From the NCBI GenBank assembly GCA_002118135.1, contig BDIU01000069.1, forward strand, positions 1,641 to 65,640: a DNA stretch of 64,000 bases, written 5' to 3'. The first letter of the stretch is position 1; the number at the start of each line of letters is the position of its first letter. The stretch is from Trebouxia sp. TZW2008. Taxonomy: Eukaryota > Chlorophyta > Trebouxiophyceae > Trebouxiales > Trebouxiaceae. Shown piece after piece: positions 20,166 to 30,588 of the stretch. Below the pieces are notes generated by a model. That model saw only the letters and a program-made list of their open reading frames with translations. It was not told the origin of the DNA and ran no database searches. The translations under genes and the position numbers were made by a program.

Positions 20166-20748
20166 AAAGCATTTGATTGCTCTTCAGGTCAGGGATGGTA
20201 CCACACCGGTGTGAATGGCACTGAATTTCAGTCAGCATTTCACTGTTGACTGAACAATGACATACTGCAAACTTTGGCATGTTCACACCATGGCTCATCA
20301 AAGGACATCAGACACGGCACAAAGCAAACAGCCACAGAATCTATTGTAGCTCACCTGCTTCAGATAGCATGTGTCAAATGTGTCTGGGGTCGTAACAATC
20401 ATATGAATAGGCTTGCTGTCATGGAGTGTTGGATGAACGAAGGTGTTCAGATTGCATGTTGGCAGCGCAGCCAAGAAGACGAACGGTTTGACAAAACGCG
20501 CTGCGTCAAGCCTTCAATTTCACAATGACTCAACTTCTTCTCGACCTTCTGCAAGAAGCTCGCGACCACTCCAAGACATTTCTGCCAAGGCTGACCGCAA
20601 TGTGCCCAGCGCAAGGGAGCAGTTTGATGCGGTCGTTTGTGTGTATGTTGAGTCAAAGTCAACGCACCATCATTCGGCCGGTTTGTGCGGGATACCAACC
20701 TTGACTTGTGACCACTTTTGTCGTCACCGTCACGGGCAATCGACTGCC

Positions 20749-23700
20749 ATGAATGCCGATGACACTTTCGCATGTTCCTGCTGTCATGCGCAGCAATCGC
20801 TGGAATGGTTGGGTCTCGACAGCAGCTGCTCGTGCCTGGTGTATCGAAGTTGCATGCAACGCTGTGCTAGCAGCTTCTGGCAACTGCAGGCCGCAGAGCT
20901 GTAACTTGCAGGTGAAACCTTATCCTACTACTCAGCGTTTCGGGTATTGCTGTATAAACAAACTGCGTTGGTCTCCACCTGCCGTTCTGTGCATAGGCAC
21001 CAGCTTCTCAGCCCGAAGCGACCAGTCGGAGCTTAGCGTGACTCTTGCCAGCGCTGGCGACGGCTGCAAGTGTCCTGCCGAGAGCTGTCAATCTACTCTG
21101 CCCGCAACAATGCTTCAGGTGTCCTCTCGTTCTCACTTTTAGACTATCCAGTGTTCCTGACTAGTCTTGTCAACTAGCACTGTCACACATGCAGTGTGAT
21201 TGCAACAGTGTCATGTTGTAGCACCCATTAGCATGTGTCTATATTTGCAAATGCGTGTGCTGCCGTAGCGGGATGTCAAGGCAGCAGCGCTGAAATGTAA
21301 ACGGGCTGTAATTCAGCAACTTTCAGCCCTGTGATATTTGCCACATTGCCTTGCACCTGCTACAGGAGCTTGACAGAGCTGCTTACGAGGCCTACTGCAA
21401 AGCAGCAAGCGAAAGTTGCATCCAGAGCATGGGCCTGATCAGCTGCCCCCACTGCATTGCTCTAATTGAGCGCCTGCCATCGTCCATCCAAACAGTTGGT
21501 GAGCATGCTTCCCATGAGCATCTGCTGTCGACTGGCAACAGCTGCATTGACTACATAGGCTGGTAGTCAGACACACTTTGCTATCTGATGTGCATGCCAC
21601 ATAAGTTTTGTGACTGCTGAAAAGTCTGTCAGCAGTATCCTGACCTGCATCTGCTGCACCATCAGCCACAACCTTCCTGACAGCGCTTGAGGGATGTGGT
21701 TATCGACGAGCACACAACTACAATTGTTTGCCCTGCACTGTAGAAGGCAATGTAGCTGGCTCTGCATTGGATTGTGCCTCATTCATGACGGCAGCTGGTG
21801 TTATAGCTCATGTACTTGTGGCGTTGTCTTGGCACAGCAGGCTTGGTGGGGTAGAAGCAGGCACTCAGCGATGTCGGTGTCATGCAGGGAAGTTTCAAGC
21901 AGACAGTCAGGCTTCAAGTCATTCAGCAGCATCGCATGAGGCCGTTCACAGGTCAGCTTTCTGAATGCGTGCCAATCTAGATCACAAATGCTCTTGTTCA
22001 CTGTGTGCACAATGCAATTCTTACCTTGTTCTCTATACACTACCACCCACTCCAAAAGCATCACAGGACGTCCAAGTTTCAGGCACTGGCAACCTACACT
22101 GCACAGATGCAGCAGCCCTTGTACAAAGACCTCGCCATGCTGCAGTTTCAGGTGTGCTGCCTGCAAGCCTGCCTAACATGCTTTGTAAACGAATGAATAA
22201 ATGAATGCATGACCTAGCCGTGTTGCAGGTTCAGGTGTGGTGCCTGCAACCCTGCTCAACACTCTTTGCAAATGGCTGAGTGAGTGCATGAGCTAGACAT
22301 GCTGCAGGTTCAGCTATGCTGCCTGCAACCCTGCCTAACAAAGTTTGTAAACGAATGCATGAATGCAGGAATGCCCAGGTGTGCTGCCTGCAAGCAGGAT
22401 TTCTGCGGGCAGTTGATCGTGTCTGCACATGACTAGTTGTTGAATGACATGCTTGCCTAACATATTTACTCAATGATTGAATGAACGACTGGCCTAGCTG
22501 TGCTGCAGGTTCAGATGTGCTGCCTGCAAGCAGGACTTCTGTGGGCAGTGCTTTGCGACCCCCTACCATGCAGACCTGACCTGCCAGCAGCATGCTGCCC
22601 CCAAATGCTTGTACTGCCAGGGCCCCCTTCTGCATGCAAACCAGCTGGATCCCAGCAGGAAATCATTTTGACTATTAGAACACTCTCAAGAGTCATGCTT
22701 TCACACCCAAATGCTTCTACTGCCAGGCCCCTCCCTCTTGATAACAGCTAGGTCCCAGTAGGTACTCAACTTGACTGTCCAGACACATCCACGTGTTGTG
22801 AAGCCAGGTCCAAATGCTCGTACTGCCAGGTCGCTCTTCTTGATGCAAACCAGCTGGATCCCAGCAGGTACTTGTTTTGACTTTTAGGACATGCCCCAAG
22901 AGTTGTGAAGTAAGTCAGCCAGCAGCTTCTTAGGCATATCCTGTTTTTGAAACAAGTCACTATCCCTGCACGCTGACACAAGTCTTTATTGGTTCAGTGT
23001 CTGACATGCTGACAGACAGTGTCAGGTGGCAAGTATTCAGGTGAGTTGCTGGGTTGTTGCAAGGCTGAATGTACTTTGTCTGGCAGGTGACACGTGCTGT
23101 AGCAAGGTTTGTCTCGATACGCACTTGTCAGCAAGCAGCTAGCTTCTTGCTGTTCTGCCTTGCTACTGCTGACCTTGACCCTGTCATCATGCCTCTGAAG
23201 TAGCCCTGTCAAGCAGCCTTGCCTTGCCACACTTTCTCTGCAGCACATGACCCCTTGATGTAAGCAGGTGGTATGTCCTCTTGACATCTCGTACCTACTG
23301 ATGATGATGCCATATGCTTGCAGTGCGCCGTCACGCCAGCTGAGAGCAGCTGTCATGGAAGCTGGGCTGGACTGCCGAGGGTCAGTTGACAAGTCTGACA
23401 TTGTTCAGCTGTACAACAGGTTACAGCAGGCAAGCTCTAGCTCATTTGCATGATAAGCATGATTTGTTGAGTGTTTCAACAAAACAAATAGCTGACAAGG
23501 ATGCCTCTTATAGCAGGTATGCCTATGTGCCATGAAAGCATGGCATACACTCAGAACCATGTTGTCACACTGACAGCACCTTCAAGTGTGCTGTCATAGT
23601 TCAAGTCACAAATATACAGCAGCAGATTGATGATCAGGCTAGGGCAACATGCTGAACTGCCGAGCATCTGGCACCACAAAGCAGGACACAACACACAACT

Positions 23701-24764
23701 TTTGAATAATGCTCTGCTATGCCTTGCCCTGCCATGTTGCATGCCATCGTCCATTTGCTCAATATAGGCCAGTATGTCTGACATGCATGTCAAGTGTCAT
23801 TAGTATGGCTTGACGGCTCAGATTGAGGGCTGCTCGGCGTGCACACACAGCGTCATGCCTGGTCAAGTACAACCTAGCCCTACTCACATCTTAATGCTGA
23901 CTATATTTTGGCAGTATCACTTGCCCAACACCTGATCTCAGACCAACATGCTCAAGCCTTTACTGCTTCTTGATCACAGGCATTCCCAGGGTGCAATAGC
24001 AAAGTTGCTGTGCTGTTTGCCTGTCTGTTGCTTGAACCGCTAGCCCCAATCAGTATGCTTGATCATCCTGCGATACCAAGCATGTGCCTGGCAAGACCAT
24101 GTTTGTGACACCAACCCAGCAGGCTTCCAGAAGAGTGTAGACACTGCAATTTTGAGCTCTGGGAAGTTTGTGATCAGCCGACCAAATGGGTTTATATAAT
24201 CGAACTTGAACCAAAAGCCACAAGGGAACAGACGCTGAGTCTGTCTCTACGATATTGAGTTTCTCATTCGCTCAAGCCTACAGTACTGATATAGGGTTTG
24301 CAGTTTACATGTGCTGCTGTGCAGGTGTGCCACAGCGAGAGCTGCAGGGCAAAGCTGTCAGCAGCATGTATGAAGCAGCTGTCATGTGGGCACTGGTGTG
24401 GCGGAGTGCGCAATGAGCAGCAGTGCCTTCCTTGCTTACAAGTAAGCCTCTGAGGATTGAAGAGTGTCTGGTGCTTGTATGCATGCTGCTTATGTTTGGA
24501 GGTATTGCAACAAGATGTTCAATTTGGTCACCCGTTACACCACAGCAGATCCTGTGTGTTCAGTGCATGTGCTGATTCCACGGTTACAATATGCTGTATG
24601 TGCCTGACTAGGTGTGTTGTGGGCTCTGGTGTGTGTACTTGCTGCACTCCAGGGTGAGCTCATGGCTGCAAGATACAGCTTGTACGGCAAGCACAGATGC
24701 AAGCGACGTAGCAGGTCTGAATTAACTCCGCGCCACCCCCCATCCCACCTCAACCCCCCCCCNN

Positions 24765-24807
<43 letters not shown>

Positions 24808-26330
24808 TTTTTCCTCCTCCTTGTCAACCCTGACCCGCCTGCTATTGCCTCCAGCCTGCTGCTCAAGCCTCCTTTTATCTGCAACATGCATGCGGTTGCA
24901 GGCCGTACGCGCAGGGTTGAGACAACTTGCAGCAAAGTCTATCTCTGCACGGTTACAGAAAACGTAGGCCTAGGAACATGCAACAAGCAGAGGGTGAGCA
25001 GTGTAAACAATAGCCCCAAAGGCATCATGCACCAGGTGGCAGCATGCATTTCATGCTTGACGGCAAGTCAAGTATAATTGAACACCCCTGACAGCTGCAG
25101 CATGCATGTGGATGTCAAACACATCAGGGACCAGGTGGCGGCATGATTGTCAACAAGTAAGGGGCACGTTGACACTCAGTACCCCATGCGCCTTACCCAA
25201 CTCCCCTTAACCTATGTCCCAAAGGATACTACCTCATCATCCCAGCTGCAGCACGCATGGACAACCCACATACCCAGTACTGCTTGTCCTATACCTCAGC
25301 AGGCTACTATCCCATGGCCCCAGCTGCCGCATGCATGCAGGGGTGTCAAAGGCATGATGCGTCAAATGGCAGCAGGCACGTCACTCTTGAGGGCAAGGAC
25401 TACCGTCCCATATGCACCAAGTACCACCATGCATGTCATGCTTCGCGGTAGTAATTCGTGAGTCTCCTCAACACCTCTGGTAGCTGCAGCATGCATGCAG
25501 AGCTATCAAAGGCATGATGCGCTGCGATACAACATATACCTTGACATTGCTGACAGGTGCAGCGTGAATACAGGGCTGTCCAGGGCATGATGCGTCAGAT
25601 GGCAGCAGATACATTGCCCTTGATGGCAAGGACTCCTGCCCCATATGTTGGGAGAGCTTGGAGTCAGCACCCGCCATCATGCTCACCTGCCGCCACACTT
25701 GCCACCTGGCATGCGCCAAAGAGCACCTCCGACAGGTAGGCGTCCGCATCAAACCCCCAGCATGCACTTAAACACTTGACATTGTCTCAGGGCCACCACC
25801 TTTGGCAGGTACAGCCCCTTACGTCTTGTGTGTTGTACTGAGCGCCATATGCAAACAGTCCCATGTGTTTGCTGGCCATTTAGCATGTGCCAAAGTGCAG
25901 CTTCAACAGGTGCAGCCCTGCACAAAGCTGTGCTGGACAGCTTTACGTAACGCTGTGTGCTGACGTGAGTGCCATACGCAAACGCTTCTAGGTGGTCATG
26001 TGCAGCAAGGAGCTCTTGCTGTATGCCTGTAATGACAAAGGCTGTTACGTGTACAGCCACATGCAATCGCAATTTGACATGTGACTGTGGAAAGACCGTG
26101 CAGAGAGCCTTTGATCAGCAGCTTCTCACCTGTTTGTCAAATGCAGGGCTTTCATGCCAAATTGCAACCCTCTTGCCAACCTGTGACCTGTCTGCCAACT
26201 TACAGCTAATTTCTCGATTCTTCTGTCAATTTCATGCAGGGTTACCCAGGGCCAGCCATCTCCTTGAAACGATGGCTGAGTGCTGGCCTGGCATTGCTCA
26301 GATCAACGCAAACTGCAGTTGTATGTAACC
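20749..26330 (+). CDS. RBR-like E3 ubiquitin ligase with C-terminal MYCBP2/PHR-like RING (multi-exon)
   Basis: Start ATG 20749. Exons supported by frame and splice sites: 20749 to about 20901 (FACSCCHAQQ then SSCSCLVYRSCMQRC, RING1-like); about 21011-21119 (CKCPAESCQSTLPATMLQ); about 21366-21499 (ELDRAAYEAYCKAASESC, GLISCPHC); about 22073-22138; about 22510-22665 (FRCAACKQDFCGQCFATPYH, then LTCQQHAAPKCLYCQ, an IBR/RING2-type cluster); about 23323-23430 (QLRAAVMEAGLDCRGSVDKS, SAP-like as in RNF34-type ligases); 24325-24441 (CMKQLSCGHWCGGVRNEQQC); and 25574-25735 (RING: SCPICWESLESAPAI, CRHTCHLACAKEHLRQ). A stretch at about 26240 reads GYPGPAISL, which recalls the loop after the MYCBP2 RING, but the final Cys pair is not found. 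These enzymes pass ubiquitin from E2 to substrates. The fusion order is inferred, and decay of the 3' end is possible. Confidence 0.55.
22140..22530 (+). repeat. tandem decayed copies of the IBR-exon acceptor region
   Basis: The segment TGCTGCAGGTTCAG(G/A)TGTGCTGCCTGCAA recurs at about 22137, 22222, 22301, 22378 and 22500, spaced about 80 bp and then 120 bp. Only the last continues into the full Cys-rich exon; the 22378 copy keeps GCAGGATTTCTGCGGGCAG and then stops. Confidence 0.75.
22600..22875 (+). repeat. three copies of the KCxYCQ exon end
   Basis: AAATGCTTGTACTGCCAGG (22603), AAATGCTTCTACTGCCAGG (22710) and AAATGCTCGTACTGCCAGG (22812) are each followed by a Leu-rich stretch and CCCAGCAG or CCCAGTAG. 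The first copy has a defective donor (AG|GAAATC). The second has an in-frame stop but a GT donor. The third, encoding CQVALLDANQLDPSR, keeps both frame and donor GTACTT. Confidence 0.75.
24758..24807 (+). repeat. poly-C run with two undetermined bases
   Basis: A homopolymer of about 45 C, broken by NN at 24763-24764, then T-rich sequence. It lies in an intron of the RBR gene and marks a sequencing or assembly difficulty; the true length is unknown. Confidence 0.95.
25010..25640 (+). repeat. tandem decayed copies of the RING exon
   Basis: The start of the RING exon (GGCATGATGCGTCAGATGGC, 25585) has relatives at about 25018 (GGCATCATGCACCAGGTGGC), about 25122, 25350 (GGCATGATGCGTCAAATGGC) and 25510. 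The 25350 copy still reads HDASNGSRHVTLEGKDYRPIC, matching HDASDGSRYIALDGKDSCPIC of the real exon, then loses the remaining zinc ligands. Confidence 0.75.
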
Positions 26331-26919
26331 TCATACGTGCATCTGAAATAATCACAAATCAGCACAATTGATTGGCATGGATGCATGCTTTCTGACAGGC
26401 TTGTTGTTGTTGCCTAGTGATACGCGCTCGACATGGCAGTAGACTAACACAGGGACCTACCTCACTACACTGTCTATGCCCAAACTGCACCGCAAATACT
26501 TTTGCATTCGTTCACTTCGAGGCTTGTCCCCTCTCGACCCTAACATCTTGAGGGACGTATAACAAAGCGTACTGTAATTGAGAGTGTTCCATTGATGGCC
26601 GTGCGTAGATCACACGAGAGTGCTTGCTTGCAAATGGACATAGATAGGCCTGAGATTTAGACTCAGACCACATGAATATCAAGGAGCTCGTCGAGCTCAA
26701 CTCACTGCAGAAAATTCTGAAGTAATACAGAGCAGTTCGTTACATTCCTCCCCACTTTGCTGCAATGTCCTCATTGACAGACTCAAGTAGGCTTGGCAGA
26801 ATGCTTCAACAAAGGCATGTTACATTTGTAACATTCATGCTTGTATCATGCGTGAGTCCTGCTAGTAGGAACTGTAAAAGTGCCCATTTTAGCACAACAT
26901 GATCACATACACACACTTT

Positions 26920-27890
26920 CTAGTTTGTCTGGCCAGACCTTGCGTGCTTGCGTCTGTATGTGACTGTCTCTTGCAAGGTCTTGACTTGTGCAAGTGCCTT
27001 CCAGTAAGTGGCAAGTGCCTCTGGGCATTTCACCGAATTACTTTCAGGTTCCCAAGTGTTATGTTCTGGGTTATAGCCAAACCACTTCACCAGGTATTCA
27101 TGAGATGTGCGCCAAGGATTCACAGACTTGTCTCTGTGATCAAGAATGATTGTCAACCTCATATTCTTCCTCTCCTTAAATAAGAATTGAAGGAGGACGC
27201 TGGACAGTACCATCAGAATGGAATTTTTCAGGAGAGAGACATGGAAATACATCATGTAGTTTCAGATTGCTAGGCAAGTCTAACTGATATGCTACTTTGC
27301 CGACTTGTTTGATCAGCTTGAATGGACCAATCCATTTAGGCAGCAGCTTTCTTGCTCGAGGATTTTTTAGCCTGACATTCTTGGTACTCAACAGCATTTG
27401 TGAGCCCACCATGAAGGGTACAACATCACGGCGCTGGCTGTTGGCGTACATGGCTTGCCTGTCCTGGGCGCTACGCCAAGCTTCTTTGGCCAGCTCTACA
27501 GCTTCTGCCAACTTTCCTGTGAAAGCTTTTGCAGCAGGCGCCTTGGTGCCTACATCCACACTTGCAGGTGTAAGTGGGTGTTGACCATGGTTCAAGAAGA
27601 ATGCCGTGTTCTGCACTGATTCTTGCCAAGCATTGCTGATGGCAAATGCAGCAGCATCCAAATGCTCATCCCAGTCATCCTGCCTAGGATTCACAAAACG
27701 CCTTAGCGTCTGTTCAAGTGATCTGTTTGTCCTCTCAGTCTGACCATCACTCTGGGGATGATATGCAGTAGATCTAGACAGCTTGGTACCCAGGCATGCA
27801 TTGATCTCTTGCCAAAACTGACTTGTGAACAAAGCATCTCTCTCACTGACAATGTCACGCTGTGTGCCATGCAATCTGACCACTGGGTCA
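26920..27890 (-). mobile_element. Ty3/gypsy chromovirus relic: integrase end plus chromodomain
   Basis: Minus strand. From about 27880 the frame reads an rve-type integrase core (RDIVSERDALFTSQFWQEIN, STAYHPQSDGQTERTNRSLE) and continues through the integrase C-terminal module (WIGPFKLIKQVGKVAYQLDL, LHDVFPCLSPEKF) to about 27178. A frame change then leads to a chromodomain (EYLVKWFGYNPEHNTWEPES) that ends at 26920. Gag, protease, reverse transcriptase and RNase H are absent and the element stops abruptly at 27890 beside a perfect inverted repeat, so it is a truncated copy. TGTTACATTTGTAACATT near 26817 may be LTR remnant. The chromodomain targets integration to heterochromatin in this family. 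Confidence 0.85.
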
Positions 27891-27921
27891 TGTTACAGGG
27901 CTACCGTAACATGACCCAGTG
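27881..27921. repeat. perfect 16-bp inverted repeat at the truncation point of the retroelement
   Basis: CACTGGGTCATGTTAC at 27881-27896 and GTAACATGACCCAGTG at 27906-27921 flank a 9-base loop. They sit exactly where integrase homology ends. Confidence 0.9.
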
Positions 27922-28271
27922 CGTACTGTCTATATTCTTTGCAGGCTATAAATCATGACTATTCCTTGTCTGAGCATCCAATTGTGACATTCAACCTTAA
28001 TCCACAACCTAGGGTACAAAAGGGGGGGTGACACACTGCCATTAGACCTCAGACACTACAACATCATCATTACAGGGATACCGTCTGCATAGTGCCAACA
28101 TGCCCAAATCAATAGAACAATCAATGGCAGCAGCCCTGGACATCAAATCTGATACAGCAACATGCATGAGGGTCACCATGCCTTACAGTACCCAACACCA
28201 CATCAGGCTGGGACAGTAGCAACTCAGCAGATCACGGTCGGTCTAAGCTAGTGAGTTGTACCAGAGGACAG

Positions 28272-29806
28272 TCATTGTTCGTCGTCACTGCTGTCAGCCA
28301 TATCAAGCGCTGACAGAACAGGCTCTGGCCCTTCCTTCAAGGCCTCGTTGATCTTGTTTTTCTGTTTCTTGGCCGCCATTCTATTGATTATGAGCCCCAA
28401 CTTGCACACATTCTCTGCCCCCTGGATACAAAGCCCAATGAATGTTATAGGAGTTGTGCATAGACATCTGCAGATGGAGTCTGCCAAGGACAAGACTTGC
28501 ATGAACTAGAACACACAGCATCATGCATTCAAATATTGGCAAACAAATATATTTGAGTCAGACCTGAACAAGACTTGGTCTTAGCTTGACCACCTCCTCC
28601 AAAAGATCACATGCTGCCTCTACTGCTGCTGGCAAGTTGAGCTTAGATCTGGAACGAGCAGCGGATACATGTTGCCTGATGCTCCTTTGACTACATGTGG
28701 ACTACTACAAACGACAAAAGATGCATGCATGTCACAATGCTGGGAGCAGCTTGATCAAACACGCAGCTTGGGGCAATCTTGTATGATTATGGTAGATGTC
28801 AGTACACAGGTCAAGATGCTCACTCAAAGGGATGGCTGTTTGCATTGCTATGACTGACATGGTCAAGTGTCTGAGCCCACTGACTGCAGAAAGTCAGCAC
28901 TCCAGAAGGCGTGCAGTCAGCAGCATCCTGACACCATTTGCCCAAACCTGCTGGAATGAATGGCATTTCATCCTGCAACAAAGCGTCTATGTTTCAGAGC
29001 AGCACAATAAGCGTTGCAAATTTGCAGACATTCTTGCATGCCAATGCCGGACCTACCCAATATTTACCAATGACTTCTGACACTACAGCTCCCACAATCT
29101 TGGTGCAGGCTTTCAGTCTGCGAGTCCTCTCCTGCTGATTTTCAGCAAGAATGTTTGAGGCATTGCTGTACTGCTGATGGGCAAGTGCTACATGGCTGAA
29201 GTTCAAATTGGATCTGTGTGGATTTTTGTCGTCTTCATCACACAAACTCAATATGGGTCGATACCCACTGAGTGTTCTTTTCATGACACCGTTGAAAACA
29301 GGCCTTCAAACACAGGAGGGCATTGAGGACATACAATGGTTCTTGAGCTCAGCTTCTGAAGTTGCAATGAGCAGACGCAGGCGTAACTGCATGCAGCTGC
29401 ACTTACATTAGCATGAAATCCAGCTTCTTCTGCCATGCAGGATCGTTGGAGAATTCACACATGGTTTCCCACAGCCTTTTCTGTACGGCGCTTACGTTTT
29501 CTGACACCAGTGCTCCAGTTGAGACATCCTGTCAGCATACACAAGACTGTTGGAGGGCAAAAGATAGTATAGCAACCCAAGACTATTTGCGCTGTGGAGC
29601 AGTAAGGAGCTTACCTTGTCTGCTAACTGAAGCATCAGCTCCAAGTGTCGTGGTTCCAGCAAACATTGAAGACCTGTATGTTCGTGACTGTAAATGCACA
29701 GCGTTGCTGTGGCTTTGATACAGCCAGCAGCACCTCCGAGTGTCTTACCGCTGTCCGCGTCCGAAGCCAGCAAAGCAAAAATTTTTGTGAGCTGCCTCGG
29801 GGACAA
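28272..29806 (-). CDS. unrecognised multi-exon gene with acidic C terminus
   Basis: Minus-strand exons inferred from open frames with good splice sites: about 29806-29756 (KKLSPRQLTKIFALLASDAD; no ATG seen, so the true start is upstream or unresolved), about 29667-29611 (CLLEPRHLELMLQLADK), about 29530-29409 (VSENVSAVQKRLWETMCEFS, NDPAWQKKLDFML), about 29210-29060 (NILAENQQERTRRLKACTKI, VGAVVSEVIGKYW), about 28975-28920 (DEMPFIPAGLGKWCQDAAD), about 28652-28563 (KLNLPAAVEAACDLLEEVVK), and about 28419-28272 ending in LDMADSSDDEQ. The exons read as one soluble, helical, charged protein. No domain could be named. The terminal SSDDE motif resembles a CK2 site (inference). Confidence 0.5.
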
Positions 29807-30588
29807 CTTTTTTCCGAAGCACAGCGAACTATGCCAGTAACCTGCTTCAGGTCTTGCTCAGGTAATGGGGTTATGTACAAGAGCAGCGCTGCAAGCGGCG
29901 AAAAAACCGGGGTAGTGTGTGTGTGCGACCCTGGTTTCACAGGATTTAGTAACCTTCCCAGCTCAGCACGTTCCCACTCACCTCTCTCCTAGATCCTGAA
30001 CTCTGAGCAACCTCCATTTCTACAGACTTTTTTGGGAATGTGGGAATCATGGCGTTACTACTACTACATAAAACAACATTAAAAATAAAAGAATAAGCAG
30101 TGGGAAGCAGTGTGTGTAGGTCCACATTGCAATGCTCCTCACGAGGCAGCATGAAAGATGTTTGGCGTCCTTCATTGCAATTTTATCAAACACAGTATTA
30201 TCACAGAGCTAGTCAGGAGAGTTGGCTTATTCACAACCTGCAGACTTCACATCTGTCAGCAGATAATGTTGTTGAGTCCGCGGTCAACGCTTTGAACACT
30301 GAACAGCATAAGCATGATGTTCTGTACAAGTTCTGACAGCAAACGTGCCGGTAGATGGCCTTAATGCTGCAGCACCAAATGAGTGTGGCGCAATGACAGC
30401 AGTTCAAGGGCTTTGGCCATCACTACCCAGCCTTGGGTAGTCCAACAAACTGCAAGGGGGAAAGAAGGCAGGAAACGAAAGCTGTGTGCCGTTGAGCGGG
30501 ATCAAAGGAGCCTGTGGCAGCAGAATCAGCCCAAACTTGCTGCAAGCCTTGGAGCCCAGGTCATATTAGCTTCTGCAATTCCAGGCAC

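Noticed and set aside
24535..24967. Poly-Gly / poly-Pro proteins across the C homopolymer
   Set aside because: Created by the N-containing homopolymer inside an RBR-gene intron.
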